The position numbers were made by a program, and so were the translations under genes. Positions 1 to 10,100 of a stretch of 64,000 bases of DNA are shown piece by piece. The stretch's first letter is position 1, and each line of letters begins with the position of its first letter. The DNA lies in the NCBI GenBank assembly GCA_036850595.1, contig CM072156.1:4085441-4149440 (forward strand), given 5' to 3'. A model generated the notes under the pieces. The model did not search any database. It saw only the letters and a list, made by a program, of their open reading frames with translations, and had not been told where the DNA came from. The stretch comes from Rhyacichthys aspro. Lineage: Eukaryota > Chordata > Actinopteri > Gobiiformes > Rhyacichthyidae.

Positions 1-208
1 CCATTATGCAATTTATTTTTACGACAATTTTATTCTAAAGCTTAAGCCATAACCCAAACAGAAGACTAATTAGATCCATGCTAATATGATAAAGAAAAAT
101 GAACCCAAATTACATAAAATCAAAATAACATTAAGTTTAAATAGTAATTGAAAAGCAACTACAAATGGTAATATTATAAGTCATACACAATATAATGGAT
201 GTTCTTAC

Positions 209-259
209 CTCCAGCTCAACCTCTGGGTCCCGCTGCTCACCCTGTCGACTGCGTGTGCT
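209..259 (-). CDS. naa35: naa35 coding exon 8 (last in window)
   Basis: This exon is 17 codons, [17 protein letters not shown], with acceptor CCCTCAG and donor GTAAGA. Positions 1-208 hold the following AT-rich intron; I see no further exon there. Confidence 0.93.
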
Positions 260-1513
260 CTGAGGGAGAAGGAAGGAGAAGACATATTAATAAACAATAT
301 ACTTCTTAAGTTGTTTGTAAAACTGTAGAAGACAAATGATACTGGTTCACAGGAGTTACCTTAACTTTCCGCTGTAATTCATCTTCTACATCTTTTAGCA
401 TACCTACGAGCACAAACACAAGATCAGAGGCAAATTTTTCACATTATCAGAGCATTTAAAGCCAAATAGTACAGAAACAAAAGATTTTTACCCGTTACCC
501 GCAGGTCTGTAACATTATTGGCCATCTTGAAGCCGTAGGTCATCGCCTGGAAATCCTCCTGTAAACAACATGGAGCAGATGCAACAGTAATATCAGGCTC
601 ATTACAGGAGTTTATTAAGTTTATTAAGAGAGGATTTTAAAAAGCAACATACCTCTTCAAATACAGCAGCTTTGTTGACTTTTTCTCGGGCAATATCACA
701 CACTTTGAGGATCCCCAAGGCAAAGGCTTTCAGGGCGGGCTCCTCGATCAGATCCGGGTTATGAACGTACAAACAGGTGAACACAGTTTGTGCCAGAGAA
801 TGACCCTCCAGCCACGTGATCTGTAGAAACGTAAGTCATTTAAAGCGTTGGTGTATATAATCAAATACAGATCGGTATTCAAAACTCACCAAACAACAAA
901 AGCAGGTGTCTATGATTCCAATGAGTTCTGGAAAACTGAGGTCTTTGATTTTAATGGCACCCTCCTAGAACATAAAAGAATATTGTGATTAAATAAACAG
1001 TGCTGTAGTGAGTGTAAAACATATTTTGTCATTTGTTTTGACACTACTATACCTTGATTGCTTGTTCGAAGTTGAGGACTTTTCTGTTCACCTGGTTGCC
1101 AATCATTCCTGCGTCCATTTTTGGATCCATCATCTCTATGGCCGACATGGCTTCAAACAGACCAAACCTGGCACCACACATAGAAATAAGTGTTTATTGT
1201 CTGTTTATTATATAAGATTTACTAATAATGCATAAGGAAGTATAAGAATGCCTTTAGTTATACGTACAGTTTGTCATGAAGCAACTCCCCCAGGTTCAAT
1301 TCTGCAAAAAAAAAGGGAGAAAAGAAAGACAAATACATACTTTAGTACAGAACCGATAAGGAGTCTTCCACAAACACCTGCTGGGCCCTTACCTTTGCAG
1401 GCACTCTTAAACTCATGTGTTATGTCAATCCAGTCGGCATTGTTCTTCATCTTATCGGGGATGCCCAGCCCCCAGCCAGCATCATCATCCTCCACTGTGG
1501 ACTTCATCACCAT
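209..1513 (-). CDS. naa35: naa35, NatC auxiliary subunit (N-terminal part, partial)
   Basis: NAA35 (Mak10 homologue) is the large auxiliary subunit of the cytosolic, ribosome-associated NatC complex, which with NAA30 and NAA38 acetylates the N-terminus of nascent Met-hydrophobic proteins. Eight coding exons are visible on the minus strand, in transcription order: 1513-1393, 1301-1268, 1167-1053, 964-890, 820-653, 558-492, 403-360 and 259-209. They total 675 nt (225 codons), and each junction is GT-AG and phase-consistent. Recognisable conserved pieces are MVMKS at the start, [59 protein letters not shown] and the end RDPEVELE. Vertebrate NAA35 is about 725 residues, so roughly 500 residues lie left of the window. 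The start ATG sits in a near-ideal GTCACCATGG context. Orthology is judged by remembered similarity and is very likely right. Confidence 0.95.
360..403 (-). CDS. naa35: naa35 coding exon 7
   Basis: This 44-nt exon encodes [15 protein letters not shown], with the Gly codon split across the junction. The acceptor is TCGTAG and the donor GTAACT. Confidence 0.92.
492..558 (-). CDS. naa35: naa35 coding exon 6
   Basis: This exon encodes [20 protein letters not shown] then VT and the first base of a Gly codon. Two donors are possible: GTAACG seven bases earlier, and GTAAAA. Only GTAAAA (491-486) keeps frame with the next exon and restores the family sequence [11 protein letters not shown], so I chose it. 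Confidence 0.92.
653..820 (-). CDS. naa35: naa35 coding exon 5
   Basis: This exon is 56 codons, phase 0 to phase 0. It starts [17 protein letters not shown] and ends [11 protein letters not shown], a near-invariant segment of vertebrate NAA35. The acceptor is CTACAG and the donor GTATGT. Confidence 0.96.
890..964 (-). CDS. naa35: naa35 coding exon 4
   Basis: This exon is exactly 25 codons, phase 0 to phase 0. It encodes [20 protein letters not shown] followed by CFCCL. The donor is GTGAGT. Confidence 0.95.
1053..1167 (-). CDS. naa35: naa35 coding exon 3
   Basis: This exon encodes the most conserved N-terminal block, [20 protein letters not shown] followed by MIGNQVNRK and LNFEQAIK. The donor is GTATAG and the acceptor TGCCAG. 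Confidence 0.95.
1268..1301 (-). CDS. naa35: naa35 coding exon 2
   Basis: This 34-nt micro-exon encodes [11 protein letters not shown] plus split codons at both ends. The acceptor is TTTTTTTGCAG and the donor GTACGT. The peptide agrees with the [15 protein letters not shown] block of vertebrate NAA35. Confidence 0.93.
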
Positions 1514-1521
1514 GGTGACAA
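1393..1521 (-). CDS. naa35: naa35 start exon
   Basis: The exon begins after a TAG acceptor (1522-1524) with eight 5' UTR bases, TTGTCACC. The ATG is at 1513-1511, and the exon ends at 1393 before GTAAGG. It codes for 40 residues plus one base. The acidic start ([17 protein letters not shown]) and the WIDIT segment match the family. A GTG separates two ATGs (M1 and M3); the first has the better Kozak context. Confidence 0.93.
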
Positions 1522-2771
1522 CTACAAAAAGAGAATGAAAAACAGGAAAGGTAACATATTGCTTAATGCTCACATTGAAATTAATTCATTTTTTTCACAG
1601 TAGTCTCTCTCAAAGCATTATTGGGACACTCTATCAACTTTGCAGTGCAGTTTGATAAAAAAAATAAAATAAAATCACAAGATCATTATGAGAATTGGCC
1701 TTTTTTTCTGCGGAATCATCATTTGGAATGGATGTTTTCTGAGATTATGGGTCCAAGTGGCAAAAAGTGGCATGACAATTAAACATTAACTGACCTCAAA
1801 TAAATGGGGTAAAAGTCATTACAGTCCACACACAGTAATCCAAAGGTTATCTGGCTCACTGTAAAGGTCAGTGACATTAACAGAGAGACCATGAACTGTA
1901 TTTAAATACAGTATTTGCTGCACTGACACAGTTTACTGAGGCTCATGTTTATTTTTTGTGACATAACAGTTTTATACAATTTTATAAACACCACAGAGAC
2001 TATAGTTGTTGTGACTTCACTGAGTATGCTGTTTCTTTTGTCTCTGTTTGGTCAGTTAACATCATTTGGTTTTGTGAGATTAAAGAGGTTAGAGGCAGAT
2101 TTGCTCCCTTTGTATGAAATTACTTACTTCTAAGAGCATCAGTCATTACAGTAAGTTTATAACACAGTAGTCTGTAGTAATCTATTTTAATTCCAGTACT
2201 TACTGTGTACTTACTTCTAAGGGAAAATCGTTACAGGACTGAAATGTTCTGTGCCTACATGTAGAATAATTTTAGCACAACAAACAAACACACTGGGACC
2301 ACAGAATCAGCAGATGTCACAGTCAGCTGAGCAAATATATGAAACAAGTGGGTCATTTACCGAAGCACGCTGTTTTGTTGAGTAGATCATTTTAATGTAA
2401 TTATTAACTAACAACTCGTCAGTTCATTAAACGCCTGGCTAGCCTCCTGGTAAGGTATTGTACCCTCACATCCGACCAACAAACATCACAAATACACAAT
2501 ATGCATTACAACTTTAAACCCAAGGACTTCTACAATATTTCGTCACACAATTACTAAGAATATGAGTATTGGCTGAAAGGTTTTCTCTTAAAAATCTTGC
2601 TAGCTGGTTAGCTTTGTCGGATGTGTGTTAAAAGCTAACAAGCTAAAGTATAAAATTACTCACTGGGGACGCATGCAAATACAATCAGAATCTAACTGTG
2701 CCTTGTATAAGTTTCTATCAATGTATACAGTATTACCACAAAGGCATTTTTGTTTTAAACCGAGCGCATAC
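1522..2771 (-). other. naa35: naa35 intron 1
   Basis: This is an AT-rich intron between the proposed non-coding exon and the start exon. I see no coding or RNA feature. A short phrase, acttacttctaag, occurs twice (near 2119 and 2210). Confidence 0.6.
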
Positions 2772-2830
2772 CTTAAAATTATGATTTAACCATGAAGCTA
2801 ATTCAGCTCTCTTCGGCGTCTGTTTTTTGA
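2772..2830 (-). other. naa35: naa35 non-coding exon 1 (probable)
   Basis: On the minus strand a strong donor, AAG|GTATGC, ends an exon at 2772. It lies between the start exon and the divergent promoter. The exon carries a short upstream ORF (ATG at 2793, stop TAA at 2781-2779, four codons). The 5' end near 2830 is a guess. This is inferred, with no transcript evidence. Confidence 0.5.
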
Positions 2831-2842
2831 GGCGCATAATTT

Positions 2843-2850
2843 TGACGTCA
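2843..2850. promoter_or_regulatory. Perfect CRE palindrome
   Basis: TGACGTCA is the full consensus site for CREB/ATF factors. It lies about 15-70 bases upstream of the probable naa35 first exon, a typical functional position. Occupancy cannot be judged from sequence. Confidence 0.6.
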
Positions 2851-3029
2851 CAGGTCATTTGTGGGACATGTAGTCCAACGATTACCACCGTGATAAAGCG
2901 TAAACTGTCAACTTGAAATGACAGGTGTTATATATTACTGATATTTAAATATTATTTTAGCTAAAACTGTCTACCTTTCAGTTATACTCTTGTCCATATT
3001 GGTAATAAAAACAATCGTATTCTCGCGTT

Positions 3030-3165
3030 GTTTACAGGCTGACAGTTGTGGGCTGAGCTCATCACAACATCATCAGGGCGTTTCAGGCAACGCTCAAATA
3101 CAGTTACTAGTTGTTATCCTAGAAACGGGCCACCTTGGATGGGACAATCGTTCCTCATCTTGCAG
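3030..3165 (+). other. agtpbp1: agtpbp1 non-coding exon 1 (possible)
   Basis: The first coding exon starts with an acceptor and 27 bases of 5' UTR, so an upstream non-coding exon must exist. The best donor between the promoter and 4136 is TGCAG|GTGGGT at 3165/3166; GTAACA five bases later is an alternative. The transcription start is not visible, so the left end is arbitrary. Confidence 0.35.
3113..3126 (+). promoter_or_regulatory. Candidate RFX X-box
   Basis: GTTATCCTAGAAAC fits the degenerate X-box GTNRYYATRRNAAC at all but one position (C instead of A at position 7). X-boxes mark ciliary genes, and CCP1 removes glutamate side chains from ciliary tubulin. One mismatch to a degenerate motif can arise by chance. 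Confidence 0.35.
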
Positions 3166-4136
3166 GTGGGTAACATATTTTGTATTACTTTTACATGTCA
3201 CACGCATTAGCCGTTTAGCTGCCACGAGCGTTTATCTCGTTGTGTACTATTGTTGTTAGCATATTACAGGGTATTAGCTGTAGCGGCGCAGACAGGCGAC
3301 CCTTAATGAGTGACTAGTCCAGCAGGTGCAGCCCCAGCTAGGTTAGCTAACTTAGCATCTCATAAAATAGCTTTGCCCGGCTTTCCGTCTTTCCAGGAAC
3401 ATTTGAATAGCACACACAGTCACTGTCCTAATTAACGTAACCCGAGTCTCCAGTTTTATTTCAGAGGGGTGTTGTGTTTGGGATGGGGGCAGCCCTGTGT
3501 GAACATGCACTAAATTCCTTTTGCTAACCTTACAGTCCTATGGCAAAATACATTCTTTAAGGCTTGTATTTATTCGTCTATTATTGTTAATTTATGCAGA
3601 TTGAACATTTATTTTCAGTCTATTATAAACTTGAAAAAAGTCATTATCTAATGCCATCTGGTGTTGAATAATTTATGATCATAGTACACTGGTTATGACT
3701 GATCTTATCTGAACCTAAGCTTCTGTATTTGCTGTCTGGTCTGTCTGAAATCATTAGACACAGTCATTAAGCTACACACTGTTTTAAATGTATATTCTCT
3801 TCAACTTTGACCACAGTTAACCACAGTTTTAGCTTCGGCCAACACATACAATATCTATATTAGGAGAACTATGTATGTCCAATTTTTTTCTCTTATCTAA
3901 GCAGCCTGAACTCTGTGTCCTTCAGATACAGCAGCAATTGAAACTAGTAATAAAGAAGCATATTTTGACCCTTTTTATTAAACCTCTTTACAGAAAATGC
4001 CATATTGTTGTTGTACTGTTGCAACTTTACAGTAAATTATCTGCCATCATATGGTCATTGTCCAAAAGAGTCCCAAAGGTCACAGCTTTTTATATTTTCT
4101 TATCTGCTGTATTCACCAGATTTGTTTTGATTCCAG
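3166..4136 (+). other. agtpbp1: agtpbp1 intron 1
   Basis: This is an AT-rich intron ending in TTCCAG at 4131-4136. Nothing else is recognised in it. Confidence 0.5.
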
Positions 4137-4195
4137 ACGACATGAAATGTTGACGTGGGGAAAATGAACAGACCCAAAATGGCCACAGAGAAGGG
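4137..4195 (+). CDS. agtpbp1: agtpbp1 start exon (exon 2)
   Basis: After the acceptor TTCCAG come 27 bases of 5' UTR, then ATG at 4164-4166 (A at -3). The residues MNRPKMATEK plus two bases of a Gly codon follow, then donor GTGAGT. The peptide parallels human MSKLKVIPEK. A three-codon uORF (4142-4153) precedes the start. Confidence 0.85.
4142..4153 (+). promoter_or_regulatory. agtpbp1: Short uORF in agtpbp1 5' UTR
   Basis: ATGAAATGTTGA lies 10 bases before the main ATG, in another frame. Such a minimal uORF could lower initiation at the main start or permit reinitiation. Its effect is inferred only. Confidence 0.4.
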
Positions 4196-7100
4196 GTGAG
4201 TTGCACATTTTTTATGCAAACACACTGAACATTCACACAGCTGTGGGACTGGGGCTCAGGCTGCATCTAAGAGAGAGTACTTCTGTCACAAACACCTGCG
4301 TCCCTCTCTTTGTCGTCAAGTGATAAGCCTTTCATGGATTATTTAAGTTATTTAAGTAATCGGTTTCTCATACAAAACAGTATACTTGTTAGTGTGGAAT
4401 CTGTGTTGTATTGAATAGATTTATATTGATAATGCTCAACATAGGGGAAAGTAATTGTCAGAATATCAATATGTGCAATTTATTTCACACAAAAGACTGT
4501 TTGCACTGCAACAAATGTGTTTTTTTAACCCAGTTTGTATAAATATATTTGACTGTTCAGGTGGAGCAAACCAAAAGGAGACATTAAAAATATGAAGTAT
4601 TTCATAAACTTATTATTAGCCCAAAGCCTGATTGGAAGCTCTATTGCAAAACTTTGCTTCATTATCACAAAACCAGATAACCTTCCTCATATCATGCAGG
4701 CAGTTCTAGTTTATTTACTTTGCCCAGCAGCTGGATTCACATGAGATTCCTGAGTTCACAAACTCACAGAAATCCATCCTGATGATGAAGGCAATGTGAT
4801 TTTTCATGATCTGCTGCATTTTTGGAGAAAAAGCGTGGCATTGGTGTGGGGCAATAACTGGGTTTAAGGTATACTGTGGTTTCAAATGCAACAATAATCA
4901 CAGTATTGAAAAAAACAATACCATGTGATACCTTTTGTGTAAAATAAGATGATTAGACAAGATCAGAAGAAATTAAGATTCTCTATTTAACTATTTTAAC
5001 AACCCAAACATTGGCCTACCAAGAATCAAAGATATTTTAAGTTGTATTCCTAATACTGCCATCATACTGTGATATTTTTTCCTCAAGGTTATCATACATT
5101 TAGACTCTCTTATAGTCCCATGCCTAGTGTGGCTGTACAATATTAGGAGTTATGGGCCAGATTTAGGTTTGACAACAAAACTGTTTTACTGTTATTAATG
5201 TAAACAACAGGGTGAAGCTCTGATTGGTCAAAATTACCTGGTGATTGTCAGTTACAGGTTGGAGGTTCATCTTAACAGCTCCAGGTATTTATCTAAAGCA
5301 CCTGCAAATGCTTTCTGTTGAAGCCAGTCAGGTTTATAACGTACATGAGAAAAAAAAACAGGGAAAATGAAGTAGAATGAATAGTTTATTAAAGAAAGTT
5401 CCTCAGCTCAGTTCTTGCTCTTTGTGTTCACTTGGTTGAAGTATTCATGAGCGAGACACTAAACCCCCACTTTGCCTTTGGCCTCTTGATGTTGTTAGTT
5501 TGTACGGAAAGAGCATTCGACTGTAAAAACCTCGCTTCATGTGAGTCATGTAATAATGAGCTCACCACTGGATAACGTCACGCACCATCAGTAAAAACAA
5601 AGAGAAAAAAGCCAACAAAACAATTACTTTTGCATTTTTTTCCTAGATTAAACTAGATGCTTTATTCACCCTGAAGAAAATGTAGGTTTCCAGCTGCTGC
5701 AGCCTCACAATAATTAGAGGCAAACAACTGCAATGTTAGTGAGACTCTGTGTAAAGGATACAAAAGGTGAGAAAAAAGAAAAAGTCTGCCGGGGTTACTC
5801 TCAGAAAAAAGAGAAGGTGTTAGTTTGTAGACTGTGGTTGAAGCAGTGGAGCAACAGATAAACAACAAGACGGATGCTAGACTGAACAACATGGACCATC
5901 CCCTGCTTTGGACTTTTGAACTATTCCCACAATCGATCAATCAGTCTGTGGAAGATGAAGCCTGAATGTGTTCATTTAAAGAGGCCTAACAACTCAATTT
6001 TGCCCTTGGGGGTTAATAAAGTTTAATTTAATTGAAGAAATGCATTATTTAGGGCAATGAGAAGAATAAAACCACAACAACCACACAACAGAAGAGTCAG
6101 TGGCAGTGCAAGTAAATGAAACATAAATAAAAGTCAGTGCAGATCACATGACAGATCAGACTGAAGTAATACATTACAGTAGTTTTTATAGCAGTAGATG
6201 AAATTAGTTTTGCATTTTGAAGTGAATGTAGACAAAACATTGCCTTAGACACACTCAATGCAAAGGAATTCCTTGTAATGTTTTTGTTGTGTGTGTCTAT
6301 TTATTCCCACTACAGTCTAGAAACATTTAAGTATCATTTTTCCATTATTTATCTATTTATTTCTGTTCAATCTGACCTTTTCTTCTATATGGCCACCCCT
6401 CACCCTCTTTCTCTCACAGTCCATCTATCTGTCTATATAAGGACATATGAGAACCGCCGGGTATAATCAGAGTTTTGGTTCTCCCATGTTTGCCGTTGCT
6501 GTAACAGTTGAGCTCTGACCCTGTGTTTCCAGCTGAGCGACACTGAGCTAAGATTATCAGACGAGAGGAATACTGTTGCAGGAGAAGTAACGGCCGCCTG
6601 GGTTCGAAAGGGCTTCAAAAAAGAGAAGAGAAACTTGGACCTGGGTTAATTATCTCTTATATGACATATTTCTCAACGCACATAGGTTTCTATTTGCATT
6701 AGTCATTGCTAAACAGTTAAACATTAAAGCTGCATTACCCAAAAAGTTGCTCTTTCTCGCAACCCTTCAAAACTAGACTATTGTGATGCTCTGTGTGGGT
6801 TCTCAGTCATCCAGGTAGTCATAATGTTAAAGGGACGAAAAATCTTCTGTTTCCAAACTACGTCCAGTTGATCCTGCAATTATCTTTTTAAAAATCACAC
6901 AAATGCATTGCAAATATTTATACTTTTCTGTATTTTTGTCTTTTTTGCTGATGTAGCCAGCAAAATATTCTTGTAAAACTTTATAAAAAACATGGATTCA
7001 TTGTTTGCAATCGAAGGGGAGTGTCACTTAATTTCAAATGTGGAAGCGTATAAGTAATGTCTAGTTTTTCTATGCTTTTAGGTGATTAAAGAGTTCCCTA

Positions 7101-10100
7101 AAGGCAATTTAAAAAAATGTGACATGCCTATTTAGCCATGTTTAACTTGAAATGAACATACGTTGCCTTGTTTGTTGTACTGTCTCGAAAAACTATTTGT
7201 ATTTACCTGAACACACCGTAAAGTACAGGTTGTATCTGAAACTTAACTACAGGTTTCAAATCAAGTTTCAGATACAAGACATAAACACAGCCCCTGATCA
7301 ATCAACAAAGCTGCCGGTGTGACAGAGGAAAACTGTCTTTAATGTTTTGTTTTTGATTGTGTTTATTGAGATCTACTGACTAATAGCTTATGAGATAATA
7401 ATTTTAACTTTAAAACAATAGACTCCACACTTCTGTCTCGTCTTTACTTGGTTTGTATTCAGTCTGTGGAGCTGGAGTTTACAGTCGATGTGATTGATAA
7501 GTGATGAGTTAAGTGAAACAAATGATAACCTGCTTCATGATGTAGATTATTAGGTGTCCAGGTAGAAGAGGCACATCTGGGTTTGTAGTGTTGTTGTAGA
7601 TCCAGCTTTTTGATATAATTCATCCTGCTTTTCCCCGTGTTTTCCCGTGTCTTCAGTGTACCGAGTAACTCCAGGATCATGATGCTGCTGGGCCAGCTGG
7701 AGAGGATGAACGGAGACATCGTGAGACAAGCTGAAACGGCTCGGCAGGTCACGGCGAAGATACTACATCTGATACAAACACAAGGTGAGACTCCATAAAA
7801 GCACACTACACTGTTGTCAAAGCCTGGCCAGAGATCCTCATTCTTTTTTCCTATGTTTTACAAAGAATTAGTCTGCTTTCTGTGAATTTGGGTTGGATTT
7901 CCAGGGATTTCTAATTGTAATACTCTTTGTCTGACCAGATTTGTACTAAGGAATACTAGACCTATTTGACTTTGTGGCATTAATGGGTTTGGCTTGGCTT
8001 AAAAACATAATGCAAAGAAATAAATCTATCTTTTTTGGCCAAGTATGTAGCACATACAAGGAATTTGGTTTTGGCAGCTGTTGTCACTGTGGTACAAGAC
8101 AAATTACAATTGGACATAGACTTAAACATAGACTTAAATACAAAAATGACAATATACTGTGTAGAAATAAAAACACGCCTTATACAATTCAAAGAGTAGT
8201 GCGGTAAAAATGCAGTTGTTCATGTTGTGTGTGTTAGTGCTGTGTTATATGGTTGTTATAGTTTTGTTAATTGTTTAAGAGTGTAATAGCACTTTGGAAG
8301 CACTTACTTTGCTGTTTTCTGGAAAAAAAAGCAATAAATACCAACAGACTAAAGGAGTTTTATGTATTATATCTTTTAAAGTCTTCTCACAAGCTCGCTG
8401 TGCTCCGTTAGTTTCTCTGTGGAGCTGTGAGTGATTTTTGAGCATTTTTCTGATGACGAATGATGTAATGTCTTGGCCTTAAAAAATCTTTGAAAATCCT
8501 GGTGTAACTCTTGTGAGCTGTTTCATGAGCGGAGTCATTTATAATCCTAATCGCCTCAGCTTTGGGACTTTGTAGAGCTCTAATATGAACAAATGGCGTC
8601 TTGAACATGAAGCCGGAGGATGAAAGATGGTTTGGCTGAGATTATAGGTTTTTTTTGAAGTAAAAACTAAAAGAGTATGTCATAAGGAAGGATCTTTTGT
8701 TGCTCTGTTTTCACTTTTAGTCTGCAGTAAAGAGCCCTACTGTTGTATTTATTGAAATGTTTTGACAATTGGGGTAATTAGAGTTAAATGCTGCCATTAT
8801 TCACCTTTGTTCAAGAGACAAAGGCGCTTTTTTAAGTGATATGTTTACATCAAGAATCTGATTTCACTTGTAAAACATTCAGAATGTGCTGTTTGTCTTT
8901 TTTTATATCAATGAAATGGTGTGATTTAGCTGATAAAAAGTGATATTATGACATCCTTATGCATTTCCTTTCCAATGTTTAATAGCAGACACGATTGCAT
9001 GAGCTGCCTTGTCTCAGTTTATTGGGACACTGTGCTTTTATAGCTCTGGTTTCGACGTCTCCAGTCATCTCCAGTGACGGGACATAAATTCTTTTTATGC
9101 GAGAGGTATTGATGGCCGAGGCCGCTGCTCGAGCCGTCCGACTGAGTTGATCATGCATGTCCGATGGAGCTGCGGTGTAAACAGAGACGGCTTCTCGCAT
9201 CGGTAGTTAACTTGTCAGTATTTTAATACGTGCAGTTGCCCGATCTGGTTTCTTTGGTTACTCTTTTGAAAGGGAAGCGCAGGAGACGGTTTGATCACAG
9301 ACGAGGAGGCAGCGTGCCACTGAAGATGAAACAGGAGTGTGTCTGTCTTTGTCACTGTCTGCTGCACAGTTTCCTGATGACCTGCTCTAATTTAACGTTA
9401 TTCATGATTACACAATGACATTGATTACTGATACGTTACAAAGTTGTCTCCTAACACTTTACAATTAGAGGAAAAACAGCCTTTTTTTAAGTAATGGCCA
9501 TGATTTTTGTCGATAGGACTATGTTTTTGGTGCACAGTTGCATGGCAGCTTTTGCATTTTAGTGTAAAGTATTGTAGTTTATGGGATATAAAGGTGTCAG
9601 TCTGTGAAAAATATTACTAGAGGCATGATAAATATTCAAATTAATTACTTTACCATAATATTAATCAAGTAGAACTTTACATAATCCATAAAATAATTGC
9701 TTTAAGTGATTATGTATATTATGTATATAGTGTAAATTATGTATTCAGTGTATGTATTTTGTGTAGCTTGTTTGACCAATCACAAATATACACAAGACCC
9801 TGTTGTAGCTGCAGTATTGCTATGGTATTTTATGAGGCTGGATTTTACACTTGTCAAACTAATTGTCCACTTAGAGCCTTACATTAAATAAAGAGACTCC
9901 ATCTGTTAGGGTTTTTAGTTTTAAAGTAAATGGGAAATGTTGCAGATGTTGTGGTTGTGATAAATGTGTCAAATACAAACAAAATCCTTCAAAATAAATG
10001 GAGTCAGTCTCTTCTCGTAGAGCTTTCAACTCATATTTCCACTTGTTGCACTGGTGTTACTGGTCTGTTTATGAGCCAAATGAAGTTAAGAGAAGAAGAA

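Larger units (their letters stand above)
2773..3165. promoter_or_regulatory. Head-to-head naa35/agtpbp1 promoter region
   Basis: naa35 (minus) and agtpbp1 (plus) diverge from this interval, the classic bidirectional layout also known for human NAA35/AGTPBP1. It holds the CRE palindrome TGACGTCA (2843-2850) and ACTACATGTCCC on the minus strand (2874-2863), close to the ZNF143/THAP11 consensus ACTACAATTCCC. It also contains the 14-bp GTTATCCTAGAAAC (3113-3126), resembling an RFX X-box. No TATA box is placed convincingly for either gene. Confidence 0.6.
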
